A stretch of DNA of 64,000 nucleotides from contig OW121848.1 of the NCBI GenBank assembly GCA_933228895.1, positions 96,243,470-96,307,469 on the forward strand. The letters are read 5' to 3'. Under the pieces are notes generated by a model. It did no database searches, was not told the origin of the DNA, and saw only the letters and a list, made by a program, of their open reading frames with translations. Every line of letters starts with the position of its first letter. Positions within the stretch are counted from its first letter, which is position 1. This DNA is from Platycnemis pennipes. Taxonomy: Eukaryota > Arthropoda > Insecta > Odonata > Platycnemididae. Of the stretch, positions 27,401 to 37,064 are shown one piece after another. The translations under genes were made by a program, and so were the position numbers.

Positions 27401-30400
27401 ATCCCAGGCCTGAGTCTCTCAGGATCTTGTAGTGTAGGGCAACGGGTCTACAAATAAGAACAAAGGAAGATCAAAGTCACAATAAAATTCAATCAAAAAA
27501 AGAGAATTCTTATTTACACAAGTTTCATTCTAAACATAATCACCTTAATGTCAATTAAAAGTCCTTCAATTGGACGGAATGGATTATGAACGGTGAGATG
27601 ATAATTTAACTGTTGCATGAGCAAAAGCTCATTGTTTAGTATTATATCAGAGGCCTTTTCTCTATCACCCCGAATATTTCCAACAAATTGAGATATGGAC
27701 ACATTGAACTCTTCAACTTTGCAAGCTAAATATACACAGGTGACTCTGCGGAAGAAAATCATAACAAAAATTATCAAAACATACAATAGAGCATCAGATA
27801 ATTTTACATTATTATATGATGGCTCAAAACCAATAGGCAAAAAAAAATCAAAGCTAATCAAAGAAGAGTGCAAAATTATCAAGCAGCTAAGAGGCTAAAC
27901 GAAAGTTAGATAAAAATTAATGAAAGTATGAAACCAGAAGTTAAAGTGGAGTACAAGGGGAATGAGGGGGGGATCAAACTGCATCCCTTTTGATGCAGTG
28001 TGCCTCTTTCTGTGAGGCATATTCTTACAGTTCAAGGATTGCAAACTATGTAGCTTCAATTACTTTTTTTCTGCTATTGTATATTCTTAAGGACGTAATT
28101 AATTAGTAAGAGAAATTTCAGCTCTCTCAGCTACCAGATTACTGCATGATGATCCATCAGTTGTAATAAGACCTTAATTTTTTTTTAATTGTAATAATTA
28201 TTTTAGCCACATAGTCTTAAAATGAGAGATTTCATTCTAAAACTAATACTGCAGATGTGAGATATTTAGGAATTACAAAATATTTATGTATTTAACTATT
28301 TTAAAAACCAGAGTTAAATTTAACCTGAGGACTGGAATTTAAGCCCAGCAGTAATAACTTCAATATTGGTTCTCCATTAAAATCACACAATCATTATCCC
28401 AAAGCAATCGGGAGGCCAGTACTCAAACCACCACACCAACCCAACCCATCACAAACAGGTTGTTTACCATATTTTTTAAATTGCCGAATCTGATAAAGTT
28501 TGTGAAATAAAAAGAACTGTATTTTTCCATACTTTGATGTCAATTATTCTCGAGATAAAACCAGTGAAAAACTGATGTTTAAAACCCTTTTGGAAAAGTG
28601 GGCATGCAATGGACTTTTATGTCACCCACTTCGTTAATCACAACAAAGATTGCGAAGCTCCTTCACCCAATCACAATGGGGGACACACAGCTGACTCTGC
28701 CAGTGGAAGTGGTTGTGGCAGGATCTGTGCTCTCTCCATTTAAAGCCACCGCATTTGCAATAACTCGGACTCCCTACAAGAATTCCTTTCGACCCTTCAT
28801 AAGTCTCTTTTCTGCTGTGGCTACCCAGAATCCCTTCTTAACCTTAAACTGCAAAAAAAATCCTTCAATCTTCAATCAAACTTGCTTAAAAATAAAAGTG
28901 TTGTCCTTTTAAATCGTGGCATTGTAGAGAAGTTTCGCCAGGAGAAGAAAAAAGAATGGAGTAGTGTCAAAGCTGTAGTGGGAATACAATCAACTCATTA
29001 CAGGCATGTGGATGAAAGAGATACAATGATAGCCAAAACAGTGACCCACATGATGCAGAAACTCACTGTTAGTGACAGACAGAGATTAGTGTACAAAATA
29101 AGTGATTTTACCATTGGAGACTTTATTTCGTGCATATATGACAATCACTGGTGGATAGGTTGTATAACAGTGGTATCAGATGAACTTGGAGATACCACTG
29201 TGTCTTTTATGAGTCCTCATGGTCTATCCAACGGATGGATATAAATGGCCACTTCAGAAGGATGAGTGCATTATACCACTTAGAAATATTCTTTTAAAGA
29301 TAACACCAGCTTCTACCTGTGGCCAGTCAGGACGTTTGCACAAATTTGACAAGAATGAAGTGAAGGCAACTGAAGAAATATATGCACAAAATTAATTTTT
29401 AAGCGTGAGTAGTTATTTTCTAATGTCATTATTATGTGTATAATAAGTGATCAAACTAAGCTATCAAGTTAATTTTTTAATTTAGCAATTCATTTCAAAA
29501 TGAATTAGTCTCAGAGCTTCAATCTGAGATATAATGAATGGCAACTAAATAAACCATAATAACTAATAAGTAATAACTAAAATAAAGTCATGAATTCGTA
29601 ACTCTGTTAGGACTAATTTAGAGTTTCAGACTCCTCATTGCTTTTTAAAATTGGAAATATCATGGGAACCAGGCAAAATGTGCCAACTTGGCTGATGGGT
29701 GTAATGCACTAACTTATAAAGTTCATACTTAATTATCAACAAAAATACTGCCCACTCTTTTTGCATAGGCTTAATGCTCATCATTATTGGTATATTTTAG
29801 CCAAATTTCATAATTTTTAAAGATGGGTTTTTTGAAATATAGCCTCTTTTGTTTATGCAAAAATGGCAGTTGTTCATTCTTTGAAGGCATATTTCATGGA
29901 AATGCAACACTATCGGAGCTATTAAAAAATAATACATATAATACTCCATACGCCACCATCCCCTACGTCGCCGGTACCAGCGAAAAGATCTCTAGGGTCC
30001 TGAAGAAGAAGGACATTGTCACAAGATTCAACTGCATGACCAAAATAAGCCAGATAATTCCGAGGCCCAAAGACAGGATCCCACAAAATCTCCACTAAGG
30101 GGTATACCACATACCTTGCTCATGCGGAAAATCCTACATCGGCGAGACATGCAGGTCCATGAAGACCCGACTGCAGGAACATAAGAGGGCAACACAGAAT
30201 AAGAAATTTAGCCAATCAGCAGTCGCCAAGCATGCCTAGAGTGAACCCGGACACAACATAGAATTTGATGGAGCCAAAATCATCGCCAAGGAAAGGAGAT
30301 ATTATCCCAGACTGATAAGGGAGTCAATAGAAATCACAAAAACGCCAAGAAATCTCAACCGGGAAGACGGATACCATCTCATTAACGCTTGGAAGAATGT

Positions 30401-33400
30401 GTTCCAAAAACCGGCCAATCACAGCGCAGCAGCGAGAGAACGAGGGCTATATAAACGCAGCCAAAATGCCGATATCGGCACTTCGACCTGAAGACGCCTG
30501 GTGGAATCCCGGCGAAACTGTCGTCAACCTTGACTATCAACCAGTGTAGTGGGCATGGTACAAAATTTAGGTATCCAGATGTCCAGTGTTCACCAAGACT
30601 TAGACAGCAAGATCTTAATGGTAACATCGCAGTTATCGGACAAAATGGCTACATTACCGTACACATAGAAGCAATTAAAAAAAACTGAAGGTACGGTTAG
30701 CCAAATAGTACAGAATAGAAAAAAATCAGAAACTCAGATAATAACAGTGGAAACGGAATTGGGCAGAGTAAAACAGAGGGCATGGAGAGGGTTAACAGGA
30801 TGTGAAGTCAAAATTTTTACACTTATGAGAACAAGTAAGAGACCAAATGGGGAATGTAGGACCACCATCAGTCACTCTACCTTTTACTGGCGGGCATTTA
30901 GACCCAAAAGTGATGAAAGACTGCCTTCCAGAGTTTCATGGACGACTTGAAGAAAACCCAACAAACTTTATTAAAGGAGTGCAGTGAAGAAGAAGCTATT
31001 CACAGACACCCAACCCACAGGCATGCGGGCAAGTGCTTTTATTATTCAGAAACATCAACTCTTCAAGAGACTGAATCCAGAAGAGTGTGAAGACAAGAAA
31101 ATGCACGATATCATTGAATTGCAGCATGATAAGATTAGGCCATTAGTTAAAAGTGCCGCAGACCAAAACATTTGATGACCTGAGGACAGTTTGTTTCCAA
31201 CTTGAAGAGGAACACAAAATCAAGTCTTCAGGAGATCCTAATCAGGTTAGGAAATCTTTCCAGTGTGGGAAATTTGGACACTTGAAAAATAAGTGCCCTA
31301 CATTGACATTTCAGGAAAACTAGGCACGGTCCATTCTGAGGTGAGGGGGAATGGAAACCGGGTAGTGGTTAGCCTTCAAAGAAAAAAAACTCCTATTAAG
31401 CCAGCGAATGATGAGAAATGGATTGGCCAGATGATTAGTGACGGAAACTATCCTCCCCCAGCTATTAACTTATACATTGGGAACAAAAATTTTAAGGCTA
31501 TACTAGACAGTCAGGCTAGTAACTCCTTTGTCAATAAGAATGCAGCAGAGTTATTACCCCTATGGTACCACATCATCTGGGACAAGTAACAGGGGGTCAG
31601 TAAGGTAACCTACACTTTGGATGGACAAACACTCCTAGCAACCAAGTGTATGGATGAGGATATTGAAATAACCGTTCCTGTAATTAGAGATTTGAACCCT
31701 GAGATTATATTGGGCCACAATTTCTTAGTTGCCTATGATGTTATTTTGGACTATGCAGCCCAGGGAAATATTCCTTCATTATGTTGGCAAAAATAAACGT
31801 CTAAAAGTGAAGTGGTGTGATGGTAGCAGTATGACTCAGGCTAAGGCTAAAGACCATAGAGTATACCTAGATAAGCTAGAGCTTGGACCTCTTCCACCAA
31901 GTGAAGAAAATCACCTGAAAAATTTATTGAAAGAGTTTCCAGAAGTCTTTACTAACGACATCGGTTTTACCACAACAGTAACACACAGTATCAAATGCAG
32001 TGACTACTCTCCAATCAAACAACGTCCATATGCAATAAACCCTGATAAGCGTAACTTGGTAAGAAAGAAAGTTCAGAAGATGGAAAGACAAGGGTTTATT
32101 GAACCATCTACCTCTGGTTGGGCCTCGCCAATAGTCCTACCAAAATAGAAAAATGGAGATTATAGATTGTGTTGACTTTCGCCGACTGAATGAAAGAAAA
32201 CTATTCTTCTGCCTGGAAAAAACTGCCTGGATTTCTCCTCTATCTCCACCTGCCAATATCCAGAATTTAGATCTAATGTGCTGAAAAGTTTGGCTCCATT
32301 TACTTGCCTCAACCAGTCCTTCAGGTCAGGCATGGGGTAAGCATGGAGATTATAGATTGTGTTGACTTTCGCCGACTGAATGAAAGAAAACTATTCTTCT
32401 GCCTGGAAAAAACTGCCTGGATTTCTCTTATATCTCCACCTGCCAATATCCAGAATTTAGATCTAATGTGCTGAAAAGTTTGGCTCCATTTACTTGCCTC
32501 AACCAGTCCTTCAGGTCAGGCATGGGGTAGGCATGGAGATTATAGATTGTGTTGACTTTCGCCGACTGAATGAAAGAATAGTTTCTTTCATTCAGTCGGC
32601 GAAAGTCAACACAATCTATAATCTCCATGCTTACCCCATGCCTGACCTGAAGGACTGGTTGAGGCAAGTAAATGGAGCCAAACTTTTCAGCACATTAGAT
32701 CTAAATTCTGGATATTGGCAGGTGGAGATATAAGAGAAATCCAGGCACTTCACTGGATTCACTACACCAAAGGGCTTATTTCAATTCAAAGTCATACAGT
32801 TCAGTTTAAAGAATGCCGCAGCAACATTTGCAAGGTTGATGGATAAGGTGCTGTCAGTGTACATTGCAAATTTCTGCCAGGTATATTTGGATAATATTCT
32901 AATTTACTCTAAGAGTCTCTAAGATCATTTTATACATCTAGCAAAAGTATCGGAGAGGCTGAAATTCCATGGATTGACTTGCCAACTTAAGAAGTGTTAC
33001 TTCGCGGCCGAAAGAGTAGAGTACCTTGGCTATGTCCTGACATCCAAGGGATTGGAAAGGCAACCAGAAAAGAATCAGGTGATCGAAGAAGTGGAGCGTC
33101 CTAGAACTAAATGACATCAGTTCCTGGGCCTATGTAGATGGTACAGCAGCTTTATGCCACATTTTGAGGAAAAGGCAACACCACTTACAGACTTACTACA
33201 CAAGAGCCAGCAATTGAAATGGACACATAATGAAGAGACTGCATTCCAAGAGCTCAAGAAGGGAAAAGGAAATGCTCCCACGTTAGCTCATCCTGACCCC
33301 CAGAGACAGATGTGTCTACAGAACGACGCCAGCAACTTAGGTTTAGGGGCAGTGTTGTTCCAAGATAGAGTTGGGGGCGGACGGGATATTGTAGAATATG

Positions 33401-36400
33401 CAAGTAGGAAATTATCTCCCACCAAAAAACACTATTGTACAGCTGAAAAGGAGGCCAAGGCTGTGGTATCGGCTGTGGGTAAATTTTGAGGCTTTTTGGA
33501 AGGTAGGAAATTTCAGTTATACACTGATAATGCAGCCTTGAAGTGGTTAAATACTGCATCAGGAACAAAATCCAAATTAATGCAATGGGCATTACTATTG
33601 GCAGAATTTTACTTTGATGTGCAACACGTTCCTGGGGTCAGTAACCAAGGAGCTGATAGCTTGTCATGGCATCCAGTAGCAGGACCAGAAACAAGCAATG
33701 TCATTCCAGAGAGAGAAGTACCTCAGAGACAGGACTCCATAATCAGTGAGCCTGTCCTTATGGTTTTCCAAGAATTCAATTTGGAAATCTTAAAAAAAAT
33801 GGCAAGAAGAAGATAAAGTATGCAAGGCCAAGATTCAATGGATTGGTAGCCGGACTCTCATAACTACCTTGTTACAAAAGAATTTAAGATGTGCTACAAA
33901 AACTTCCGGTTGGAGAAGGGTCTCTTGATGTATTCGTCACATGTTTCTAACATGCCTTCTGTAGTAGTTGTCCCCAGGTCACATTCCATGGTTATCCTGG
34001 AGAAGTTTCATGACAGCTCTGAAGGCGGTCATCCAGGGGGTGAGGAGATTTTCCAGTCCATACGTAGAAGATTCTTCTGGATTAATATGCACAAGGACAT
34101 TACCACCTATGTACAGGGATGCTACATCTGCACTTGCACCAAGGCAAGCAACCAGAAGGCAGATGCAAGCAGGCGAGGACGAAGACCACATTGTCCTTGG
34201 GAAGTTATAGCTCTTGATCTAATGGGTCCTTACCCTAGGACATCGAAGGGTAAAACAAAGCTGATCGTAGTCACCGATCTCTTCACCAGATGGGTGGAAG
34301 CCTTTGCCATCCCAGAGGCAACAACAGATAAAATTGTTAGCCTCCTGCAGGATGAAGTCTTCAGAGTATCCCCGATGTATTCTGTCGGACAAAGTCAGTT
34401 CACATCAAAAAGGTGGCAGTGGGTGACAACAGACTGGGCGGTAGAGCACTGGACAACCCATCTACAACCCAAGGGCCAAACTGACAGAGCGACGGAACCA
34501 GGAGTTGAAACGGATGCTGCATATCTATCTATTGAATAAAGAACACAAAATGTGGGATGATCAAATACCACGCTTCTCCTTATGACAATGGATTAACCAT
34601 GTCACTGGCTACTCCCCGGCAAAGCTCTTTTTAGGAAGGCAACTACATTGTTCTGGCAATTGGATTATAACACCTGGGCAGGGCGACAATGCAGTCTCCC
34701 TGACCAATTGGCAGAATAGCCAGCAGGCAGAGTTACAGAAAAGGTGGCAGAGAAAAGAATTTCTGACCAGGCCAAAGCACAACACATTGGGGAAAACCAG
34801 GTGTTCCAACCAGGACATAAAGTAATGCGACACAATCATTCTGTCAACAGTAAGATCCAAGGATTCTATGCAGGACTAGGACCAAAGGCGCTACGTGGTG
34901 AAAAAAAATTGTTAAGGGTTGACGAATCACAGAATCGGCCATTATTGCTTGTGTTGTATGTGCTCAGATGATTTAAAAAGTGAAGTAAGTGGAAGATGTT
35001 AACTTGTTTTTGCAGCATGGTGAATTCTTAGTTAGCCAGCTACCCTGAAGCCTGCGAGTAAATGTTACAAAAATGTATGCCGGTATTTATTTAGTGTTTA
35101 TTTCAGTAGACACTGTGGCTATACTTATTATTTGAATCCAAGATTATTCAAGATATTATATGCATATTTTTGTACTTTAATGCTCATTTACCAAAACGTG
35201 TTCATCATTATTATTGAGCAATAAAGTCATTTATTGCATCCCTGTGTTCTCAATTGAGATCCTGGTTATAAACAAATTACGTGCGGCAGTCCTTGGCACG
35301 CGATCTGAATTGCTATGGATGCGTAATTGAAATGCTTCTGCAGCACAGCGAGGGTGTTAATGCAGCGCTGCTGACATGGGAATATCGGAAATTTTACGGT
35401 GCAAGGCATGCAGCATCAGCACGTCCCCAGCTACTCGAGCGCTGCAACATTGTGCTGCTGCCACACATCAGCGGCATTTTGTGTTTACAGGGATGTGTTT
35501 CAATTAGGCTTAACTTCAAAGAACATAGTAACAATAATGTGAGAGCTTCCCGAGTAATCTGAATGCAATGGTAGTGAAATCTGAGAAAATATCACTACAT
35601 TTATCATAATATTACGAGAGAATGAAGTACTGGGGATTTAATCAATTTTTACCAATAACATGAGATATTTTGGTTTTTAAATGTCCATCCCTCGAACCCT
35701 TCCCTTTATTGGCAATATACCTACTCGATATGAAATGTGAAAAAAATTGTTAGCATAGATACTATATAACACTAATACAAACACGCTTGAAATAATCATG
35801 GGTAATTATTTTTAGCACATTAAATACTAGCACACCTACAAAATCTCCTTAGGGTGGTAATCCATGACTGAGTTATGCAGGTAAAAACGTTTAAAATAAT
35901 GAAATGAAGTTCCCGCCACGGATCTTGGCATTGGTGGCTGAAATTTCCTGCAAAAATCCCTCAGCTGTAGCTCATACTGCCGTCTGAGTAAGCTCTCTTC
36001 GCTCGGTGTAAGAAAAAAGCGTTCTTGTTGTTCCTCCTGCAAAGTCAATAATGTCACTGATAACATCGAACAGCTCAGAAACTTAGCTTCCTGCCAGAAA
36101 ATGCAAGCCCTCAGACGTCATTGCAGTGAATCTAGGTTAAATATTTAATAGACACAATAATTTCTCTCCCGACTGAGGATATGAGGCATTAGAATTGCCA
36201 TTGATTCTGAACTAAATGCCAAAGCAAAATAGTTCGTAGAGGCAATAAACAATCCAAAAACGCCTGTTTCGCGTTCGCTACTAATTGTGTGATGAATTGA
36301 ATAAATCGATGCATTGATATTTATTACTTACCATATTTGCCATAATGTGTCACCGACTATCGACTACGGGGATGAATAAATTCAAAGCCTTCTCACAATT

Positions 36401-36586
36401 TCACCATTGCATCAAATCGTCACGGGAAAGTGGTTTGTATTCATTAAATAAGGAAAAAACGTTACTTACAGACATGTGCCCGCCATGCTTAAGGACAAAT
36501 TTTCTATTCGCTTCCAAGCGAGATCTTTCAAGATCAATTTCGTCACTAAACGTCCAATACCTCTTCTGGGTACTTGATGGATACAT
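9381..36586 (-). CDS. CycH: Cyclin H, complete gene of seven exons
   Basis: Cyclin H is the regulatory partner of CDK7 in the CDK-activating kinase, which with MAT1 joins TFIIH to phosphorylate cell-cycle CDKs and the RNA polymerase II C-terminal domain. On the minus strand seven exons join in phase into 317 aa, close to the 323 aa of the human protein. The N-terminus reads [13 protein letters not shown]. Cyclin-fold blocks follow: [18 protein letters not shown] (about aa 72-90), [17 protein letters not shown] (about 112-128), [19 protein letters not shown] (about 145-163) and [14 protein letters not shown] (about 202-215). The tail is charged (EKKLERC, then [15 protein letters not shown]). 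The introns hold LINEs, a Penelope fragment, a gypsy element and a piggyBac fragment. The exons themselves are intact. It is head to head with PTCD1. Confidence 0.95.
9721..9862. repeat. Imperfect fold-back repeat, about 60-bp arms
   Basis: TTGATAGGCACC near 9731 recurs inverted as GGTGCCTATCAA near 9834, and the similarity continues inward through AAGGCATA and TCTTCAG blocks to a loop of about 16 bp. It is probably a small MITE or hairpin repeat in cyclin H intron 6. Confidence 0.65.
10121..10194. repeat. 37-bp tandem duplication
   Basis: Two adjacent 37-bp units starting GAATTGAAAG differ at one base. They lie in cyclin H intron 6. Confidence 0.85.
10447..10555 (-). CDS. CycH: Cyclin H exon 6
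   Basis: 109 bp between a CTCAG acceptor and a GTAAGC donor. It encodes [12 protein letters not shown] and [16 protein letters not shown], the C-terminal helical region of cyclin H. Phases match exons 5 and 7. Confidence 0.9.
11057..11088. repeat. Perfect 14-bp inverted repeat with 4-nt loop
   Basis: AATAATACAAAAAC and its exact reverse complement are separated by TGCC. It is in an intron, and a terminator role is not implied. Confidence 0.75.
12590..12775 (+). mobile_element. 3' tail of an RTE-like LINE
   Basis: The segment matches, with drift, the 3' end of the LINE at 18885-20372: a ...[15 protein letters not shown] reading, then a non-coding end with CAAACCAATTCTATGATTG and GATGATGATG. 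Only the tail is present, as in a strongly 5'-truncated insertion. Confidence 0.6.
14556..14880. repeat. Degenerate tandem repeat, period about 143 bp
   Basis: CCATTTAAACCT occurs at about 14666 and 14809, and GCCCCAATTTG occurs near 14566 and 14847. Intervening blocks (CCTTTG, GACCTTAG, GGTCA-AGA) are loosely shared. Two to two and a half diverged units are likely. Confidence 0.4.
15540..15633 (-). CDS. CycH: Cyclin H exon 5
   Basis: 94 bp between a GATGCAG acceptor and a GTAAGT donor, encoding [19 protein letters not shown] and LPGLVEAVR. It aligns with the second cyclin fold end of cyclin H and joins exon 4 at phase 0. Confidence 0.9.
15634..18884. other. Cyclin H intron 4, proximal part
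   Basis: Intron sequence with no gene. A pogo/Tigger-like terminal sequence starts near 16226. A 14-bp inverted pair lies at 16752-16765 and 16860-16873. From 17160 to 18890 a GC-richer repeat shares short blocks with 42.8-43.8 kb and 47.78 kb, such as CGAAAGGGTTAAG-type and CGAGGAAAGGGTC words. Confidence 0.45.
16226..16310. mobile_element. Terminal fragment of a pogo/Tigger-like element
   Basis: It begins TACAGTAAAATTCCTC and carries two further ATTTACAC or GTGTAAAT words. The order and spacing match the reverse complement of the right end of the element at 50368-51653. No partner terminus was identified. Confidence 0.5.
18885..20372 (+). mobile_element. Non-LTR retrotransposon (RTE/BovB-like), 5'-truncated and inactive
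   Basis: Reverse-transcriptase blocks read in order: [59 protein letters not shown] and, after a stop at 19621, FTDDIAIL holding the catalytic DD pair. The C-terminal block [26 protein letters not shown] and [20 protein letters not shown] is typical of RTE-like endonuclease-RT polyproteins. The frame is broken by a shift near 19290 and stops near 19011, 19621 and 19789. No endonuclease domain remains. The end is CAATCCTAGGATTG followed by a GATGATGATG run, shared by several fragments in the window. Confidence 0.88.
20505..20620 (-). mobile_element. 3' tail of a CR1/Jockey-like LINE
   Basis: It matches the terminal part of the minus-strand LINE at 58595-59805: TACATCTACGTAATACCCTG, then GTGTGTGG and CACCAAACATGCACTA. 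Only the tail is present. Confidence 0.6.
21480..21953 (+). pseudogene. LOA/R1-type LINE endonuclease domain
   Basis: [14 protein letters not shown] opens the APE-like domain, with IALIQEPW as the metal-binding Glu block and [17 protein letters not shown] as the Asp-Asn block. It ends at a stop at 21951-21953, after which the frame shifts to about 22088 ([10 protein letters not shown] holds the last His block). Confidence 0.8.
22443..23664 (+). pseudogene. LOA/R1-type LINE reverse transcriptase
   Basis: Two overlapping frames cover the RT. The second (22921-23664) reads [69 protein letters not shown] and then the catalytic box. The box is present twice in tandem ([18 protein letters not shown]), followed by VAILI and [14 protein letters not shown]. 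The second Gly-Ala block (LDVGGAF) replaces the more usual LDVEGAF. Confidence 0.85.
23467..23520 (+). repeat. Perfect 27-bp tandem duplication of the RT YADD motif
   Basis: Bases 23467-23493 are repeated exactly at 23494-23520. The duplication keeps frame and doubles the nine residues AYTQGYADD, including both catalytic aspartates. Confidence 0.95.
23671..25138 (+). pseudogene. LOA/R1-type LINE RT thumb, RNase H and zinc knuckle
   Basis: After a stop at 23662-23664 the frame resumes with [19 protein letters not shown]. RNase H is recognisable as [12 protein letters not shown] near 24500 and [15 protein letters not shown] near 24640-24680. The C-terminus carries [18 protein letters not shown], a CCHC knuckle, at about 24961-25014. 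Stops near 24450, 24786 and 24915 break it. Confidence 0.82.
25251..25900 (+). pseudogene. piggyBac transposase fragment
   Basis: Blocks [74 protein letters not shown] and [14 protein letters not shown] occur in order, typical of piggyBac/PGBD4 transposases from the second catalytic Asp region on. Stops and shifts interrupt it and the 5' half is missing, cut off by the LINE that ends at 25242. It differs from the element at 5.6-8.7 kb. Confidence 0.85.
25901..27303. other. Cyclin H intron 4, distal part
   Basis: AT-rich intron. The region 26345-26400 carries an inverted LINE tail (CAATCCTAAGATTGGTTGA), and a similar remnant lies near 26865-26910. No gene is seen. Confidence 0.5.
27304..27447 (-). 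CDS. CycH: Cyclin H exon 4
   Basis: 144 bp, phase 0 to phase 0, between a TTTGTAG acceptor and a GTACTA donor. It encodes [19 protein letters not shown] and [20 protein letters not shown], the start of the second cyclin fold. Confidence 0.92.
27544..27745 (-). CDS. CycH: Cyclin H exon 3
   Basis: 202 bp. One base completes a Leu codon from exon 2, then [20 protein letters not shown], the block [20 protein letters not shown] and [13 protein letters not shown] to a GTGATT donor. This is the most diagnostic cyclin H exon. Confidence 0.95.
28598..29394 (+). pseudogene. Degraded ORF of unknown family, probably transposon-related
   Basis: A run of broken frames ends with [28 protein letters not shown] and, after a frameshift near 29240, [20 protein letters not shown] and a TAA at 29392-29394. 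The pattern of a 'CIYD..WWIG' strand followed by 'FM.PHG' and 'WP..D.C..P' resembles a C-terminal domain found in many uncharacterised insect and cnidarian proteins, often linked to repeats. I cannot assign a function. It lies in cyclin H intron 2. Confidence 0.45.
29920..30545 (+). mobile_element. Penelope-like retroelement fragment with GIY-YIG endonuclease
   Basis: The end of the RT thumb reads [20 protein letters not shown] and [13 protein letters not shown]. After a frame change comes the GIY-YIG nuclease: [31 protein letters not shown] and AVAKHA, then a stop at 30238-30240 and LIRESIEI and [14 protein letters not shown]. This order is specific to Penelope-like elements. The catalytic GVY..YIG and Arg, Glu, His residues are visible, but stops make it dead. 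The tail at about 30470-30530 matches 46225-46285. Confidence 0.85.
30555..31300 (+). pseudogene. gypsy gag remnant with zinc knuckle
   Basis: Broken frames with a coiled-coil-like start, ending in [15 protein letters not shown] near 31255-31300. The first Cys of the CCHC knuckle is Ser (TCT at 31255-31257). Confidence 0.6.
31293..31589 (+). pseudogene. gypsy protease remnant
   Basis: [20 protein letters not shown] at about 31467-31525 is the aspartic protease core. The active-site DSG or DTG triad reads DSQ (31505-31513), and the frame ends in a stop at 31587-31589. Confidence 0.7.
31870..33110 (+). pseudogene. gypsy reverse transcriptase, rearranged
   Basis: The fingers read [12 protein letters not shown] and [18 protein letters not shown], then a stop at 32146. 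The palm is interrupted by the repeat described at 32153-32747. It resumes with [28 protein letters not shown] and the catalytic box, which reads YLDN rather than YLDD (second Asp to Asn at 32893-32895). A stop follows at 32730-32732. Confidence 0.85.
32153..32747. repeat. 190-bp tandem copies plus a 165-bp inverted repeat inside gypsy RT
   Basis: A 190-bp unit starts near 32153 and recurs at 32343, with a third partial copy from 32533 to 32578. Bases 32414-32578 are the reverse complement of 32583-32747 with one mismatch seen (32530) and a 4-bp centre. The normal sense RT copy is the right arm, so the copies at left are antisense. Transcripts would fold into a long hairpin. Confidence 0.93.
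33154..33816 (+). pseudogene. gypsy RNase H domain
   Basis: [19 protein letters not shown] is the connector. RNase H blocks follow: [29 protein letters not shown], a stop at 33487-33489, then [10 protein letters not shown] and [17 protein letters not shown]. Confidence 0.8.
33850..34975 (+). pseudogene. gypsy integrase remnant
   Basis: The HHCC zinc region ([22 protein letters not shown]) precedes the core starting [20 protein letters not shown] with the first catalytic Asp. The next block reads SVGQSQFTS where the family has a D-N-G pattern, so the second Asp is lost. The last ORF (34744-34971) holds [14 protein letters not shown] and [12 protein letters not shown], the usual end of gypsy integrases. 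Confidence 0.8.
35241..35839. other. Cyclin H intron 2, proximal end
   Basis: A GC-richer stretch at 35281-35562 has a 93-codon open frame with no recognisable domain, no host splice context and no start better than chance. The rest is AT-rich intron. Confidence 0.4.
35840..36036 (-). CDS. CycH: Cyclin H exon 2
   Basis: 197 bp from a TTTGCAG acceptor to a GTAGGT donor. It encodes [38 protein letters not shown] and [20 protein letters not shown], the first helices of the cyclin fold. Confidence 0.95.
36470..36586 (-). CDS. CycH: Cyclin H exon 1
   Basis: 39 codons from ATG at 36584-36586 to a GTAAGT donor. [20 protein letters not shown] is the strongly conserved cyclin H N-terminus, which fixes the start. 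Confidence 0.94.
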
Positions 36587-37064
36587 TTTTACTGTGACAT
36601 CAAACTTTGCATTTCAGCAGCAGATTCAATGTCAGCATATTATTATTATGCCACACACTTCATGTTTACAGAGATGAGCCACCGGTTTACTAAATAATTG
36701 ACTTCGCCACGATAATTAAATAGGCAATGGCACCCTCAATTTCACTAGGTGAAGTAAATACTTTTCCACACACCAATTCCTATCTACTTTCCAAATGCAC
36801 ACGGCATATGCACGGCACACGTGCTTCGTCCGTTTCGTGTTGATAAACAATTGAGTTACGCTCATCGCATCCCCTTCCTTCAATGCATTTTCTGCATTTT
36901 TTACCCCGTTGTCCACCGGTGTAAGGGGTGTAAGCGCGGGTACAAGGGTGCAAGCGGGTGCATGTATCTTTGCGGATCATTGGGTGCAAACGTTCGGGAA
37001 TGGTTCACGTGATAAACCATGTTTAGAATAGCTTTCGAAAGGAGTGTATAGTTATCCAACAACT
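36587..37064. promoter_or_regulatory. Probable bidirectional promoter of CycH and PTCD1
   Basis: The 478 bp between the two divergent start codons must hold both promoters and 5' UTRs. It is AT-rich beside CycH and GC-richer with CpGs at 36900-37000 (GTAAGGGGTGTAAGCGCGGG type runs). I see no clear TATA box. Compact divergent spacing fits housekeeping genes. The boundary of each promoter cannot be told. Confidence 0.6.

Larger units (their letters stand above)
30555..35240 (+). mobile_element. Ty3/gypsy-type LTR retrotransposon, inactive
   Basis: Gag-like sequence, protease, RT, RNase H and integrase follow in the order typical of Ty3/gypsy. No envelope gene is seen. The 3' part (34980-35240) could be an LTR with an AATAAA near 35219. 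No matching 5' LTR was found between the Penelope tail at 30545 and gag, so the 5' end seems lost. Stops, frameshifts, altered catalytic residues and an internal rearrangement show it cannot be active. Confidence 0.88.

Noticed and set aside
30555..35240. Endogenous retrovirus with envelope
   Set aside because: After the integrase end at about 34975 there is no room or frame for an envelope gene, so it is an LTR retrotransposon remnant.
35281..35562. 93-codon ORF in a GC-rich intronic stretch
   Set aside because: No recognisable motif, and codon and residue patterns look random. Kept only as a note.
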